A stretch of DNA of 64,000 nucleotides from Neorhizobium galegae. GTDB lineage: Bacteria; Pseudomonadota; Alphaproteobacteria; Rhizobiales; Rhizobiaceae. The notes below the pieces were generated by a model. The model was not told where the DNA came from, searched no databases, and saw nothing but the letters and a program-made list of their open reading frames with translations. The DNA is taken from the NCBI RefSeq assembly GCF_021391675.1, contig NZ_CP090095.1, positions 625,501 to 689,500 on the forward strand. Reading direction: 5' to 3'. The translations under genes and the position numbers were made by a program. This document shows positions 8,214 to 16,234 of this stretch, in pieces (the first letter of the stretch is position 1; the number at the start of each line of letters is the position of its first letter).

Positions 8214-9140
8214 TCAAAACGCCGCGCGCTTGTCGTGCTTTGCGAGACGAGTGAGCAGATAGTCAACTTCCGCCTTGGCGGCGGGGCTCAGCATCTGCGC
8301 CGGCTTGCGCTGCGCATCCGAGGTGATGACGCCACGCCGTTTCAGCACGTGCTTGCGGATCGCGAGGCCCACGCCGGCCTGCTGCTCGTAACGGATCAGC
8401 GGCAGATGCGCGTCGAACAGGTCATGCGCCTCGTCGCGCTTGCCGGCAGCGAAGAGGCCGACCAGTTCCGTCAGCATGTCCGGGAAGCCGTAACCGGTCA
8501 TCGCGCCGTCCGCGCCGCGTTCCGGTTCGAAATCGAGGAACATGCCGCCATTGCCGCAGAGGATCGAGAAGGGACGCAGTTCGCCGGCCTTCTGCATGGC
8601 ACGCAGCTTCGAGACCTTTTCCAGCCCCGGCCAGTCCTCATGCTTCAGCATCAGGCAGGACGGGTGGTTGGTGATGATCCTGGCGATCACGCCCGGCGAC
8701 ATGACGACGGTCAGCGTCAGCGGATAGTCCTGCAGCACCCACGGCACATCCTCGCCGACCGCTTCGACGGCGCCGGCGAAATAGCTGACGATCTGGTCGT
8801 CGGTGCGCAGCGCCGGCGTCGGCGCAATCATCACGCCGCCCGCCCCCATGTCCATCGCGTCGCGAGCCAGTGAACGCATGCCGGCAAAGCCTGGCGCCGA
8901 GACGCCGACGATGATCGGAACTTTGGCGCGAGAGACCACGCGCTTGATGATGGCGCGGCTCTCGTCCGGCTCCATCTTCGGCGCTTCGCCCATGATCCCG
9001 AGAATGGTGATGCCGGTGCAGCCGCTCTCTTCATAAAAATCCGTCAGCCGGTCGATCGAGGCAAAATCGATCGAGCCGTCTTCGAAGAATGGCGTAGTGG
9101 CGATGGCGTAGACGCCTTTGGATTCGATTCCGAACGTCAT
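8214..9140 (-). CDS. Dihydrodipicolinate synthase family aldolase/lyase
   Basis: A 308-residue class I aldolase-fold protein of the DapA/NAL family. Tyr139 (QDYPLT) and the Schiff-base Lys166 (MLKHEDWPG) are in place. The usual GTTGE pyruvate-binding motif is replaced by GIMGEAP, so a substrate other than aspartate semialdehyde is likely. Its start overlaps the stop of the RraA-like gene by one base, so the two are co-transcribed. With the dioxygenase genes downstream of the divergent promoter, a role in breakdown of an oxo-acid is inferred. Confidence 0.82.
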   Translation of the reverse strand: MTFGIESKGVYAIATTPFFEDGSIDFASIDRLTDFYEESGCTGITILGIMGEAPKMEPDESRAIIKRVVSRAKVPIIVGVSAPGFAGMRSLARDAMDMGAGGVMIAPTPALRTDDQIVSYFAGAVEAVGEDVPWVLQDYPLTLTVVMSPGVIARIITNHPSCLMLKHEDWPGLEKVSKLRAMQKAGELRPFSILCGNGGMFLDFEPERGADGAMTGYGFPDMLTELVGLFAAGKRDEAHDLFDAHLPLIRYEQQAGVGLAIRKHVLKRRGVITSDAQRKPAQMLSPAAKAEVDYLLTRLAKHDKRAAF

Positions 9141-9844
9141 TATTGGGCGTCCTTCCAGGCCTGGTAGCGGGCTTTCGTTTCTGCATTCATCGGGTAGAGG
9201 CCGGGCAACGGCACGCCGCGGTCCACTTCGGTCATGATCCAGCCCTCCATGCGTTCCTGTTCCGGCGCTTCGGCGACGACCGCGTCGAGCAGCTTGGCAG
9301 GGATCAGCACCGCGCCATCATCATCCACGACGACGATATCATCCGGGAAAACGGCAACGCCACCGCAGGAGATCGGCTCCTGCCAGCCGACGAAGGTGAG
9401 GCCGGCGACGGAAGGCGGGGCGGCGATGCCGTCGCACCAGACCTTCATGCCGCTGCCGAGCACGCCTTCGGCATCACGCATCACGCCATCGGTCACAAGC
9501 CCTGCCACGCCACGCTTCGCCATCCGCGAGCAGAGAATATCGCCAAAAATGCCGGCATCGGTGACGCCGAGCGCGTCAGCCACCGCCACGCAGCCTTCAG
9601 GCATCGCCTCGATCGCGGCGCGGGTGGAGATCGGCGAGGCCCAGCTTTCCGGTGTCGCGAGATCCTCGCGGGCAGGCACGAAACGCAGCGTGAAGGCCGG
9701 CCCGACGACGCGGCCCTGGCCCGGCTTCAGCGGCCTGGTGCCGCGCATCCAGACATTGCGCAGGCCCTTCTTCAAAAGCACCGTGGTCAGCGTGGCGGTG
9801 GAGACACCCTTCAGCGTCTCGATGATCTTGGGGTCCAGCGGCAT
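9140..9844 (-). CDS. RraA family protein, probable 4-hydroxy-4-methyl-2-oxoglutarate/CHA aldolase
   Basis: A 234-residue RraA-fold protein. It retains the aldolase signature VTDGVMRDAEG (Arg-Asp pair for pyruvate and metal) and the C-terminal PDDIVVVDDDGAVLIP strand seen in HMG/CHA aldolases, which argues against a pure RNase E inhibitor. CHA aldolase splits 4-carboxy-4-hydroxy-2-oxoadipate to pyruvate and oxaloacetate, the last step of protocatechuate or gallate meta-cleavage. LigA and LigB are encoded 2 kb away. First gene of a two-gene operon divergent from the core-MetE gene. Confidence 0.82.
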   Translation of the reverse strand: MPLDPKIIETLKGVSTATLTTVLLKKGLRNVWMRGTRPLKPGQGRVVGPAFTLRFVPAREDLATPESWASPISTRAAIEAMPEGCVAVADALGVTDAGIFGDILCSRMAKRGVAGLVTDGVMRDAEGVLGSGMKVWCDGIAAPPSVAGLTFVGWQEPISCGGVAVFPDDIVVVDDDGAVLIPAKLLDAVVAEAPEQERMEGWIMTEVDRGVPLPGLYPMNAETKARYQAWKDAQ

Positions 9845-9933
9845 GAATTCTCCTTGGGAATCTGAAGTGCCGCCTTGGCGGGCGGCGCGCGATATTCGTT
9901 CGCGACTTCTCGTTCGTCAAGGAACTAACGCCC

Positions 9934-9973
9934 CTGTCGTTATTGACACGACAGCCGTCTGTCGAGGTATAAC
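9934..9973 (+). promoter_or_regulatory. Promoter with CTGTCG operator array
   Basis: A TTGACA -35 box lies at 9943-9948, and GTATAA (18-bp spacer) or TATAAC (19-bp spacer) at 9967-9973 is the likely -10. CTGTCG (9934-9939), CGACAG (9949-9954) and CTGTCG (9959-9964) surround and fill the spacer and form two overlapping perfect inverted repeats. Binding there would block RNA polymerase, so repression of the core-MetE gene is likely. Confidence 0.5.
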
Positions 9974-10007
9974 GTCTTTCAACACTGACACATGGGAGGA
10001 TGAGACA

Positions 10008-11039
10008 GTGCTTTTTCCAACGACACTCGTCGGCAGTTATCCGCAGCCGGAATGGCTGATCGACCGGGCCAAGCTTGCGGGTCGTTTCCCGCCGCGCGTC
10101 CGCGCCAGAGAGCTCTGGCGCATCCCTCAGGAATACCTCGCCGAAGCCCAGAACGACGCGACGATCATGGCGATCAAGGCGCAGGAGGAAGCCGGCCTCG
10201 ACATCATCACCGATGGCGAAATCCGCCGCGAGAGCTATTCGAACCGCTTTGCGACCGCGCTCGAAGGCGTCGATCTCGACAATCCGGGCTCGGCGCTCGA
10301 TCGTTCCGGCCACCCGAACCCCGTTCCGCGCATTACCGGCAAGATTCGCCGCAAGCACGCGGTCGAGGCCGAGGACGTGAAATTCCTGCGCAGCCATACG
10401 GACCGCAAGATCAAGATCACCGTTCCCGGCCCCTTCACCATGTCGCAGCAGGCCCAGAACGATTTCTACAAGTCGGAAGAAGAGGCCGCCTACGACTATG
10501 CCGACGCGGTAAACGCCGAGATTCGAGATCTCTTCGCCGCCGGGGCCGACGTGGTGCAGATCGACGAACCCTACATGCAGGCCCGGCCGCAGAAGGCGGA
10601 ACAGTATGGTCTCGCGGCGCTCAACCGCGCGCTCGACGGCGTCCAGGGCACGACCGCCGTGCATATCTGCTTCGGTTACGCGGCCATCATCCACGAGCGG
10701 CCGTCAGGCTATTCCTTCCTGACCCAGCTTTCGGGCTGCTCCTGCCATCAGGTGTCGCTCGAAACCGCGCAATCGAGCCTCGATTGCTCGACGCTGACCG
10801 GCCTTTCCGGCAAGACGCTGATGCTCGGCGTCATCGACCTGTCGGACATGACTATCGAGACTCCGGAAACCGTCGCCGACCGCATCCGCCGGGCGCTGCC
10901 CTATGTGGAGGCGAAGAACATCATCGTCGCGCCGGATTGCGGCATGAAATATCTGCCGCGTGACGTCGCCTTCGGCAAGATGAAGGCGATGGTCGAGGGT
11001 GCCAAGATCATGCGCCGGGAATTCGGCGAGGCTGCCTGA
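10008..11039 (+). CDS. Core-MetE: cobalamin-independent methionine synthase C-terminal domain protein
   Basis: A 343-residue stand-alone catalytic domain of the MetE family; the N-terminal half of the roughly 760-residue MetE is absent. Zinc ligands are visible as His219 and Cys221 (HICFGY) and Cys311 (APDCGMK). The N-terminus LVGSYPQPEWL fits the family. The GTG start at 10008 has GGGAGGA 7 nt upstream; an open frame upstream of it has no such site. Family members transfer methyl groups to thiols. Beside meta-cleavage genes it could accept methyl groups from a substrate rather than make methionine, which is a hypothesis only. Confidence 0.85.
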   Translation: MLFPTTLVGSYPQPEWLIDRAKLAGRFPPRVRARELWRIPQEYLAEAQNDATIMAIKAQEEAGLDIITDGEIRRESYSNRFATALEGVDLDNPGSALDRSGHPNPVPRITGKIRRKHAVEAEDVKFLRSHTDRKIKITVPGPFTMSQQAQNDFYKSEEEAAYDYADAVNAEIRDLFAAGADVVQIDEPYMQARPQKAEQYGLAALNRALDGVQGTTAVHICFGYAAIIHERPSGYSFLTQLSGCSCHQVSLETAQSSLDCSTLTGLSGKTLMLGVIDLSDMTIETPETVADRIRRALPYVEAKNIIVAPDCGMKYLPRDVAFGKMKAMVEGAKIMRREFGEAA

Positions 11040-11065
11040 CTTCCATTCGAGTGCCTGGATAACAG

Positions 11066-11096
11066 GGGCGATTGCTGCGGCAATCGCCCTTTTGTT
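11066..11096 (+). terminator. Rho-independent terminator after core-MetE
   Basis: A perfect 10-bp stem GGGCGATTGC / GCAATCGCCC with loop TGCG is followed by TTTTGTTTT. It ends the core-MetE transcript and isolates it from the hydrolase-ligAB operon. Confidence 0.9.
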
Positions 11097-11119
11097 TTGC
11101 GGTCGGCGGCCGCACGATT

Positions 11120-11210
11120 CGAATATTTGTATCCCAAATATGTATATTACGACGATAAATAGCTTACAAATCGGACTATTGTATCCTAACCGAAATCGAT
11201 GTATACATTG
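11120..11210 (+). promoter_or_regulatory. AT-rich control region with paired repeats, upstream of hydrolase-ligAB
   Basis: TTGTATCC occurs at 11127-11134 and 11179-11186, exactly 52 bp apart. ATGTATA occurs at 11140-11146 and 11199-11205, so each TTGTATCC is followed by an ATGTATA 13 or 20 bp later. The region is much more AT-rich than its surroundings and precedes a four-gene operon, so it probably holds the promoter and activator or repressor sites. Assignment to a regulator is not possible from sequence. Confidence 0.4.
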
Positions 11211-11281
11211 CGCCAGAGGATTTTCGGCTTGCGGTTCGGGCGATCTGCTCCACACGGCAATGCTGGTCCGATAGGAAGATC

Positions 11282-11989
11282 ATGACGACCCTTGTTCTCA
11301 TACCCGGGCTTGTATCGGACGTGATCGTCTGGGCGCCCTTGGCCGAAGCGGCGTGTGGCTTCATGCCGGTTCATCACGCCGATCTCTCCGACGGCACATC
11401 GATCACCGGAATGGCCCGAACGCTTCTCGACGAGACGGCTGGCGATATCGTTGCTGTCGGCCACTCGATGGGCGGACGCGTCGCTCTGGAAATGGCTCGC
11501 ATGGCGCCGGACCGGGTTCGCGGTCTCGTGCTGGCCAACACCGGGCATCATCCCAAGCGCGAAGGCGAGGAAATCAAGCGTCAGCAGATGATAGATCTCG
11601 GCAACCGCAGCATCGATGAACTGGCGCAGCAATGGCTGCCGCCGATGCTCGACCCAGCCCGGGTTGGTGACAAGGATCTGATCGGACGCCTCCACGCAAT
11701 GGTCCTCAGGGCAGGCTCGCAGGTCCATGAGCGCCATATTCACGCCCTCATCGGCCGGCCGGACGCCAGCGCCTATATCGCCGATCTTCGTTGTCCCATC
11801 CTGCTTGTCGCCGCTCGCCAGGATGGCTGGAGCCCGATCGCCCAGCATCAGGAAATCGCCGACGCAGCGCCGGATACGGAGCTCGTCATCATCGAAAATG
11901 CCGGGCATTTCGCTCCCCTCGAGCGACCCGCGGAAACCACCGCTGCCATCACCGAATGGCTGGCGCGCAGATTTGGAGAATCCCTATGA
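11282..11989 (+). CDS. Alpha/beta hydrolase
   Basis: A 235-residue alpha/beta hydrolase with the nucleophile elbow GHSMGG and a C-terminal histidine in ENAGHFAPLERP, plus a buried acid in ARQDGW. It starts the operon hydrolase-ligA-ligB-yciI, and its stop overlaps the ligA start as ATGA. In protocatechuate 4,5-cleavage pathways a hydrolase opens 2-pyrone-4,6-dicarboxylate (LigI, an amidohydrolase). This unrelated hydrolase might replace it or act on an ester precursor, but neither can be shown here. Confidence 0.85.
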   Translation: MTTLVLIPGLVSDVIVWAPLAEAACGFMPVHHADLSDGTSITGMARTLLDETAGDIVAVGHSMGGRVALEMARMAPDRVRGLVLANTGHHPKREGEEIKRQQMIDLGNRSIDELAQQWLPPMLDPARVGDKDLIGRLHAMVLRAGSQVHERHIHALIGRPDASAYIADLRCPILLVAARQDGWSPIAQHQEIADAAPDTELVIIENAGHFAPLERPAETTAAITEWLARRFGESL

Positions 11990-12339
11990 GTGAAGCAGCA
12001 GCTACGATACCGGATACCCCGCTCTTCGACCGGGCGGGCTCGATCCGCGGCTACCGGATCAACAAGATGGCGATGGCGCTCGGCCAGCCCGCCAACCGCG
12101 CCGCCTTCAAAGCCGATGAAGAGGCCTATCTCGACGGTTTCGGCCTGAGCGCCCACGAAAAGTCGGCGGTCATGGCCCGTGACTGGCACGAGATGGTGCG
12201 CCTCGGCGGCAATCTCTTCTTCATCCTCAAGATCTCCGCGGTGGATCCGACCCCGATCACCAGGATCGGCGCGGCCCAGGCCAGCATGGAACACGAAGAC
12301 TTCCTGCATCTGAGACTGGGAAAAAAGCGCAATGGCTAA
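11986..12339 (+). CDS. ligA: Extradiol dioxygenase small (alpha) subunit, LigA-like
   Basis: A 117-residue protein matching the protocatechuate 4,5-dioxygenase alpha chain, with the sequence YRINKMAMALGQPANR near the N-terminus and MVRLGGNLFFILK in the middle. In the known enzyme this subunit lids the active site of the LigB beta subunit. Both ends overlap neighbours (ATGA with the hydrolase, 8 bp with ligB), so it is translated with its partner. Confidence 0.88.
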   Translation: MSEAAATIPDTPLFDRAGSIRGYRINKMAMALGQPANRAAFKADEEAYLDGFGLSAHEKSAVMARDWHEMVRLGGNLFFILKISAVDPTPITRIGAAQASMEHEDFLHLRLGKKRNG

Positions 12340-13174
12340 GATCATCGGTGGGCTTGGAACGAGCCACGTTCCCTCGATAGGTGCTGCGCTCGACAAGGGG
12401 CTGCGCGACACGCCGGACTGGAAGCCGTTCTTCGACGGATATGAAGTCGGTAAGCAGTGGATGCGGGACGCCAAGCCCGATATCGCCGTCGTCGTCTTCA
12501 ACGATCACGGCAATACCTTCTTCCTCGACCGCGTGCCGACCTTTGCCGTCGGCGTCGCCGAAACCTACAATCCGGTCGACGAAGGCTGGGGGCCGCGCGC
12601 TATCCCGGCGTTCGAAGGCGCTGTGGATTTCTCCTGGCATTTCGTCGACAAGCTGGTCGAGCGCCATTTCGACCCGATGGTCTGCCGTGAGATCGAGGTG
12701 GATCACGGCCTGCAGGTGCCGATGGAACTGTTCTTCGGCCGGCCGGACGCCTGGCCGGTGAAGGTCCTGCCGATCTGGGTCAATACCATCCAGTATCCGA
12801 TCCCGACGCCGCAGCGCTGCTGGGATATGGGCACGGTCCTGCGCGAAGCGATCGAAAGCTGGCCGGGCGACGAGCGCGTCGTCATTCTCGGCACCGGCGG
12901 CCTGTCGCACCAGCTGCAGGGCGCCCGTGCCGGCTTTATCAACCAGCCGGCCGACCGCGCCTGGCTGGACGGCATCGCCAGCAATCCGGAACCCTATCGC
13001 ACCATGAGCCGCGAGGACTATGTCGAACAGTTCGGCTCCGAAGGCGCCGAACTGATCATGTGGCTCGTCATGCGTGCCGCGATGAACAGCGACGTCAACC
13101 TCATCCACAAACACTACCATGCCCCGGCTTCGATGACCGGCGCCGGCATGGTCGTGCTGGAAAATGCGGCCTGA
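12332..13174 (+). CDS. ligB: Extradiol dioxygenase large (beta) subunit, LigB-like
   Basis: A 280-residue class III extradiol dioxygenase. The iron ligands line up with Sphingobium LigB (His12, His61, Glu242) as His12 (GTSHVP), His59 (FNDHGN) and Glu240 (GAELIMW). The enzyme inserts O2 next to the diol of protocatechuate, gallate or a methylated gallate; which of these cannot be decided from sequence. Intradiol-pathway genes are not seen here. Translationally coupled to ligA. Confidence 0.9.
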   Translation: MAKIIGGLGTSHVPSIGAALDKGLRDTPDWKPFFDGYEVGKQWMRDAKPDIAVVVFNDHGNTFFLDRVPTFAVGVAETYNPVDEGWGPRAIPAFEGAVDFSWHFVDKLVERHFDPMVCREIEVDHGLQVPMELFFGRPDAWPVKVLPIWVNTIQYPIPTPQRCWDMGTVLREAIESWPGDERVVILGTGGLSHQLQGARAGFINQPADRAWLDGIASNPEPYRTMSREDYVEQFGSEGAELIMWLVMRAAMNSDVNLIHKHYHAPASMTGAGMVVLENAA

Positions 13175-13178
13175 TCCG

Positions 13179-13505
13179 ATGTTCTTCCTGATGCGCTGCC
13201 TGCACCATGAAGGCCAGGACGCCGCCCGCGATACCCACCGCCCGTCACACCGGGCCTGGGTCCAGTCGGGCGGAGAGGGCCTTGCCGCCGTCCTGATCGG
13301 CTCCGCCCTGGTTGACGAAAGCGGTTCGTCGATCGGCAATTTCGGTATTCTCGAGGCCACGAGCCTTGTGGAGGCGCAGGCCTTTGCCGAAGGCGATCCC
13401 TTCAATCGCGCCGGCATCGTCGCGGCGATCGAACTGACGCAGCTGCCGGACACATTCCAGGCAGCCCGGATCAGCGATCCGATGACCCCGCGAAAGAACA
13501 GCTGA
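13179..13505 (+). CDS. YciI-like ferredoxin-fold protein
   Basis: A 108-residue protein with the YciI-type beginning MFFLMRCLHHEG and a C-terminal EATSLVEAQAFAEGDPFNRAGI helix. The fold resembles muconolactone isomerase, so it may isomerise or hydrolyse a ring-cleavage intermediate. I prefer the ATG at 13179; an in-frame ATG at 13164 would overlap ligB. Last gene of the hydrolase-ligAB operon. Confidence 0.8.
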   Translation: MFFLMRCLHHEGQDAARDTHRPSHRAWVQSGGEGLAAVLIGSALVDESGSSIGNFGILEATSLVEAQAFAEGDPFNRAGIVAAIELTQLPDTFQAARISDPMTPRKNS

Positions 13506-13527
13506 TTCCATTTCGGGCATTGAAATA

Positions 13528-13566
13528 GGCTGCGCCATCCAAGCCGGGGATGGCGCGGCCTTTTGT
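13528..13566 (+). terminator. Terminator of the ligAB operon
   Basis: A 13-bp stem GGCTGCGCCATCC / GGATGGCGCGGCC with one G-U pair is followed by TTTTGT, just after the YciI-like stop. It separates this operon from the convergent siderophore-interacting protein gene. Confidence 0.85.
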
Positions 13567-13574
13567 CATCTGGT

Positions 13575-14348
13575 TCAGTCCCCGATCGTTTCGTGGGCAT
13601 CCGCCTTGCCCTGGGCCCAATATCCGGCAGCCTTGACCCAGGCGAGCGGATATCCGCGTTTTTCGACCAGATAGGCGCGAATGGCCCGGGCGACCGAGGC
13701 TTCGGCGGCGACCCAGATGAAGGTCTCGGGCTCAAGCGCAATCGCATCGAGTAGGGAGATCACCCCGGAGGCGTCCGTGGCGCGGGAAAGAGGGCGGTGC
13801 ACCCAGAGTGTCTTGAGCGAAGCCCGCGTCTCGAAGACCTGTTCCTCTTCAGGCCCGGCTACCAGCCCGATACTCGTGATGACGGCATCGCCGCCGGCTT
13901 CTTCGATACGGCGGCCTATGGCAGGAAGCGCAGTCTCGTCGCCGATAAGCAGCCAACGCTTCACGCCCGAGATGACGGCCGAACCTCGCGGGCCGCCGAT
14001 CGATAGCGTGCTGCCCGGCACGGCATCCAGCGCCCATCGCGTGGCGGGACCGGCGTCATGGACGGCGAAATCGAGCGCCAGGGATCGGGCGTTCTGATCG
14101 TACCGCCGGGGCGTATAATCACGGCGCTCGGGTTCACCGGCTTCGGTCGGCAGGAATATCTTGATGTGGTCGTCCGGCGCAGCGCTGACGAAATCCGAAA
14201 GATCCCCGCCGCCGAGCGTGATGCGCAGCATCTGCGGCGTGATACGTTCGACGGTTTCGACCGTCAGCACACGACGCTTGAGTTCGTGACGGATGCGCTC
14301 GATCTTGGGGGCGGAGGAAGTCTGGTCCTGGGTGGCAAGGTCGTTCAT
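13575..14348 (-). CDS. Siderophore-interacting protein (ferric-siderophore reductase, FAD-binding)
   Basis: A 257-residue flavoreductase of the ViuB/YqjH type. It has the FAD-binding stretch RDYTPRRYD and ends with WVKAAGYWAQGKADAHE, the family C-terminal SIP domain. It reduces ferric siderophores in the cytoplasm to release iron. The ATG at 14348 is preceded by AAAGGA; an upstream in-frame ATG lacks a site and adds an unconserved tail. No iron box was recognised in the upstream region. Confidence 0.9.
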   Translation of the reverse strand: MNDLATQDQTSSAPKIERIRHELKRRVLTVETVERITPQMLRITLGGGDLSDFVSAAPDDHIKIFLPTEAGEPERRDYTPRRYDQNARSLALDFAVHDAGPATRWALDAVPGSTLSIGGPRGSAVISGVKRWLLIGDETALPAIGRRIEEAGGDAVITSIGLVAGPEEEQVFETRASLKTLWVHRPLSRATDASGVISLLDAIALEPETFIWVAAEASVARAIRAYLVEKRGYPLAWVKAAGYWAQGKADAHETIGD

Positions 14349-14710
14349 CTGTGTCCTTTCACGGGATATCGACCTGCCGGACACAGCCGCGCAGACCGAA
14401 ACCGGCAATGCCCGGTCGATCAGCGCGTTGAGTGACGTTAACGCTTACGTGCGAAGCCTTGTGGCACTCGCAGTGTGAACTCTAGTTAGGCGGGCAAAGC
14501 CCCGCCGGCAAGGATTGGCGAGCGCCAACTCCAGAATTTTGCCAGTTGAAAAACTGCAAACGGCTGTCGTCAAGGCAGTCGCCTTCGCAACGATGGCCTC
14601 GACATCCACCTTCCCTGCACCAGATACCTCCAGTCGTTCAGCCTTTGTGAAGGACTGGCGGCCAATGTGCTGCGATCCCTGGGCGATTCGCCCGACAATA
14701 TGGAGATGGC
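14349..14710. other. Intergenic region with a startless reading frame
   Basis: No complete gene is seen. A GGCGGG-CAAAG-CCCCGCC hairpin lies at 14489-14506. From 14550 to 14714 one plus-strand frame is open for 54 codons, lacks ATG, GTG or TTG near its start, and ends in a TGA that overlaps the ATG of the next gene as ATGA. It may be the 3' end of a decayed or frameshifted small gene once coupled to the DUF6074-like gene. Confidence 0.35.
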
Positions 14711-14965
14711 ATGACGCTGCTGCAATTCCCCGCCGATCGGCGCACCGCTGACGTTAAACGCTGCGCCGAGGCGCTTCTGCGGCTTCACGGCGAACAAGCG
14801 AACCACTTCTGGCGATCGGAGATGGCTGGCTTTGCGCAGGCTCTCAGAGCCCAGGGCGTAGCGGAGGATGAAATCTCCCGTCAGGCAGGTCTGTTCATGC
14901 ATGCAGTCCAGATGCAGCTGCAGGGCATTTGCATCGACGACGGGACGAGCGCGGTGGCAGGTTGA
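14711..14965 (+). CDS. Small DUF6074-like protein
   Basis: An 84-residue protein with the pattern TLLQFPADRR and then a helical segment ending ISRQAGLFMHAVQMQL. This matches the short rhizobial proteins I recall as DUF6074, usually present in several copies per genome. Function unknown. Its ATG overlaps the stop of a startless upstream frame. Confidence 0.6.
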   Translation: MTLLQFPADRRTADVKRCAEALLRLHGEQANHFWRSEMAGFAQALRAQGVAEDEISRQAGLFMHAVQMQLQGICIDDGTSAVAG

Positions 14966-15031
14966 TCCTGCTCCGGCCGCTGACCCAGCGAATGTCGGCG
15001 GCGCATGACCTGTTCAAATGCTGATGATAAG

Positions 15032-15107
15032 TGGTGCCGCTTGCAGGACTCGAACCTGCGACCCCATCATTACGAATGATGTGCTCTACCACCTGAGCTA
15101 AAGCGGC
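15032..15107 (-). tRNA. tRNA-Thr (anticodon CGT)
   Basis: On the minus strand the 76-nt gene has acceptor arms GCCGCTT / AAGCGGC, a D-arm with AGCTCAGGTGGTAGAGC, an anticodon loop TTCGTAA, T-arm GGTTCGAGTCC, discriminator A and an encoded CCA. It reads ACG codons. Confidence 0.97.
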
Positions 15108-15237
15108 ACGGGCAGCGACCGGCTTAGCCGGGGCTGCGAGTGATGCGGCTGATACAGGCAATGACCTGCGATTTCAAGCCGGGTTTTGGGCTTCTCGACG
15201 ATTTTCCTGGAAAGACGGTTATTATCCGGCCGCTAGT

Positions 15238-16194
15238 TCAAACCGCGAGGCGCTCGCGCGCCGCCCGGTATTCGTTTTCCAGCCGGTCGACGAGTTCGGC
15301 GACCGGAACCACCGCCTTGACCGCGCCGACCCCCTGACCCGCGCCCCAGATCTCCTTCCAGGCCTTCGGCCCGCTGACTGCCTGATCGAAATCCATCTTG
15401 GACGGATCTGCGACCGGAAGCGCATCCGGGTCCATGCCGGTAGCGGTGATCGATCCCTTGAGGTAGTTGCCGTGGATGCCGGTGAAATAGTTGGAATAGA
15501 CGACGTCGGCGGCGTTCGAATCGACGATCATCTGCTTGTAGCCCTCGACGGCGCGCGCCTCCTTCGTGGCGATGAAGGGCGAGCCGATATAGGCCATGTC
15601 GGCGCCCATGGCTTGGGCGGCAAGGATGCCGCCGCCGGTGGCGATCGCCCCGGCGAGCAGCAACGGCCCGTCGAACCATTCCCGGATTTCCTGCACCAGC
15701 GCGAAAGGCGACAGCGTGCCGGCATGCCCGCCGGCGCCGGCAGCGACCGCGATCAGCCCGTCGGCGCCCTTGCGGATCGCCGAATTGGCGTGGCGGTTGT
15801 TGATGATGTCGTGCAACACGATGCCGCCATAGGAATGCACGGCGGCATTCACCTCCGGCACGGCGCCGAGCGAGGAAATGACGATCGGCACCTTGTATTT
15901 CACGCACATCATCAGGTCGTGCTCCAGGCGCTTGTTGGAGGTATGGACGATCTGGTTGACGGCAAAGGGAGCGGCAGGCCTGTCGGGATTGGCGGCGTTA
16001 TAGGTGGCGAGATCCTCCGTGATCATGGCCAGCCATTCGTCGAGCTGGCTTTCCGGCCGCGCATTGAGCGCCGGGAAGGCGCCGACGACGCCGGCCTTGC
16101 ATTGCGCCAGCGTCAGCTCCGGATGGGAAATGATGAACAGCGGCGACGCGACCACGGGCAGGCGGAGCCTGTCCTTGAGGACTGCTGGAAGCAT
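15238..16194 (-). CDS. Nitronate monooxygenase / 2-nitropropane dioxygenase family
   Basis: A 318-residue FMN-dependent TIM-barrel protein. The flavin-contact segment VAAGAGGHAG and the phosphate-binding stretch GAIATGGGILAAQAMGADMAYIGS are present. Such enzymes oxidise nitronates; some relatives act as enoyl reductases. A perfect TTTACG-CAAA-CGTAAA inverted repeat lies 25 bp upstream of the ATG, a likely operator shared with fatty-acid or branched-chain amino-acid catabolism regulons. Confidence 0.88.
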   Translation of the reverse strand: MLPAVLKDRLRLPVVASPLFIISHPELTLAQCKAGVVGAFPALNARPESQLDEWLAMITEDLATYNAANPDRPAAPFAVNQIVHTSNKRLEHDLMMCVKYKVPIVISSLGAVPEVNAAVHSYGGIVLHDIINNRHANSAIRKGADGLIAVAAGAGGHAGTLSPFALVQEIREWFDGPLLLAGAIATGGGILAAQAMGADMAYIGSPFIATKEARAVEGYKQMIVDSNAADVVYSNYFTGIHGNYLKGSITATGMDPDALPVADPSKMDFDQAVSGPKAWKEIWGAGQGVGAVKAVVPVAELVDRLENEYRAARERLAV

Positions 16195-16218
16195 GGATCA
16201 AAAACCTCCCGATTGACC

Positions 16219-16234
16219 TTTACGCAAACGTAAA
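16219..16234. promoter_or_regulatory. TTTACG-N4-CGTAAA operator
   Basis: The perfect 6-bp inverted repeat TTTACG-CAAA-CGTAAA lies just upstream of the nitronate monooxygenase start. A degenerate second copy, GTTACCG-AAA-CGTAAAC, lies at 16387-16403. The motif resembles the operator I recall for LiuR-type MerR repressors of branched-chain amino-acid catabolism. Confidence 0.5.
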
